Positions 63,161 to 64,000 of a DNA stretch of 64,000 bases are shown in pieces. Below the pieces are notes generated by a model. That model was not told where the DNA came from. It saw only the letters and a program-made list of their open reading frames with translations, and did no database searches. Source of the stretch: Alcaligenaceae bacterium (GTDB taxonomy: Bacteria > Pseudomonadota > Gammaproteobacteria > Burkholderiales > Burkholderiaceae_B); the NCBI GenBank assembly GCA_947378965.1, contig CANCMG010000006.1:1-64000 (forward strand). The letters run 5' to 3'. Both the position numbers and the translations under genes were made by a program. Numbering within the stretch: position 1 is the first letter of the stretch; each line of letters opens with the position of its first letter.

Positions 63161-64000
63161 ATGAATTTCGATTTCTCCTACACCTCAAGCGCAGTTATGT
63201 TAAAAGTTCATGGCCAAAAGCAAGGCTTTCTAGATCGCTTTTTTTATAAAAAAAGTCCCAATAGTATTAATGATGTACTTAAAGATCATCAAGCGCTGGC
63301 CTTTGCGATAGCAGACTTGCGCGCTTTAGCAGATGAAAAAAAAGAAACAATAAAGGTGCAAGAAGAGTCGTTGGAGTTTTCCCATCGTCTTGCTGGGGAA
63401 CTGGACGTAAACGTTGCGACTATATTAGGATTGCCTCCACTTGTTGATTTGTCATTACGTACAGATGCTGAGGGTACGCTAGGCAGTTCCTCTTTTCGTC
63501 TGCGTTATGAATGGAGAAAAGGTGGTGTAAAGCAACAGCCTGTACGTGTTGGCTGTGTGCTTGAAACGGCGGATGGTACTCGTCGCATTCCATTTTGGAT
63601 GCTAGAGGCGCTTCAGGTAGCTGACGAACTTACTGCCAATCCAACAGGCACTGATACCTTAGAGGTTAACCATTGGGAGGCGCTTGCTAGATTCAGAAAG
63701 GCGCTCGATCCTATTGAGTCAGAGCAGACAGATGTTTCTGCTTCAATGACTTCATTCTTAAGCAATTTAAATGTGAGCCTAGTTGATAAGTTTTCGATTT
63801 CACCAAATACAGATGGAACGGACTTCGAGATAGTGCCCTTCTCTGGGCGAGCAATAGAAAACGCAGGGCTGAACACCGAGGACGGATCGCTATCGGAACG
63901 TTCAAGTGAATTACAAGACGGATCGTTAAATGTATTTCAGGAGACCGTACGGCGACGAGGTGCAATGACAGCTTACAGAATCGGAAAAGGTAATTATGTA
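63161..64000 (+). CDS. zorD: Zorya anti-phage protein ZorD, N-terminal part (runs off the window)
   Basis: The frame from the ATG at 63161 (MNFDFSYTSSAVMLKVHGQK) is open to the window end, 280 codons. It is the fourth gene of the operon, where type I Zorya has ZorD, a large Snf2-like helicase/nuclease. The helicase motifs lie beyond the edge; what is seen is the N-terminal region (for example GSSSFRLRYEWRKGGVKQQP). A weak AGGAAATAAAAA precedes the ATG. The call relies on operon order; the visible part alone would not prove it. Confidence 0.8.
   Translation, partial: MNFDFSYTSSAVMLKVHGQKQGFLDRFFYKKSPNSINDVLKDHQALAFAIADLRALADEKKETIKVQEESLEFSHRLAGELDVNVATILGLPPLVDLSLRTDAEGTLGSSSFRLRYEWRKGGVKQQPVRVGCVLETADGTRRIPFWMLEALQVADELTANPTGTDTLEVNHWEALARFRKALDPIESEQTDVSASMTSFLSNLNVSLVDKFSISPNTDGTDFEIVPFSGRAIENAGLNTEDGSLSERSSELQDGSLNVFQETVRRRGAMTAYRIGKGNYV

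Overview
The window looks like a chromosome segment of a betaproteobacterium, probably order Burkholderiales and possibly Alcaligenaceae-like, with moderate GC. The pointers are five stand-alone Bug/TctC-type tricarboxylate-family binding proteins, a Burkholderiales-style porin, PEP carboxylase, class II fumarase and several small-molecule ABC transporters typical of a heterotroph on organic acids and amino acids. This placement is an inference; no rRNA or complete tRNA is present.

Region 1 (1-20.9 kb) is ordinary metabolism: a partial lytic transglycosylase; a polyamine-type ABC transporter behind a fused OHCU decarboxylase/5-hydroxyisourate hydrolase (urate breakdown); a TAXI-like receptor; a Bug receptor; a secreted sugar dehydrogenase with its cytochrome c; ppc; an outer-membrane protein; an amidohydrolase; a porin; fumC and an aquaporin. 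Region 2 (20.9-40 kb) carries a heptad-repeat coiled-coil protein, remnants of duplicated genes, a complete Liv-type ABC operon with an amidohydrolase, a PaaI thioesterase, a GrdB-like gene whose reading frame is interrupted by one UGA that is probably a selenocysteine codon, a transglutaminase-like protein, an AlkB homologue, two more Bug receptors, a TauD-type dioxygenase, a MobA-like nucleotidyltransferase, an amidase, and a LysR/SbtA-like divergent pair.

Region 3 (40 kb to the right end) looks like serially acquired DNA. Three copies of the 3' part of a tRNA-Val(CAC)-like gene, all in one orientation, lie at 39988, 49457 and 52005; the last two are a perfect 53-bp direct repeat. They divide the region into a 9.5-kb metabolic segment (PEP mutase-family lyase, nitrate/sulfonate-type ABC transporter, Bug receptors, a variant asparaginase), a 2.5-kb segment holding only two secreted sulfatase-modifying-factor-domain proteins, and a segment opening with a tyrosine integrase at 52190 and running past the window end.

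The integrase segment holds a HAD-fold protein, several unrecognised genes and a type I Zorya anti-phage operon (zorA, zorB, zorC and the first 280 codons of zorD). ZorA/ZorB should form a MotAB-like inner-membrane, peptidoglycan-anchored motor; ZorC and ZorD are the cytosolic effectors. The most informative observations are the predicted selenoprotein with a SECIS-like hairpin, the Zorya island with uncharacterised neighbours, the layered tRNA-fragment repeats, and an asparaginase lacking the aspartate that normally binds the substrate amino group.
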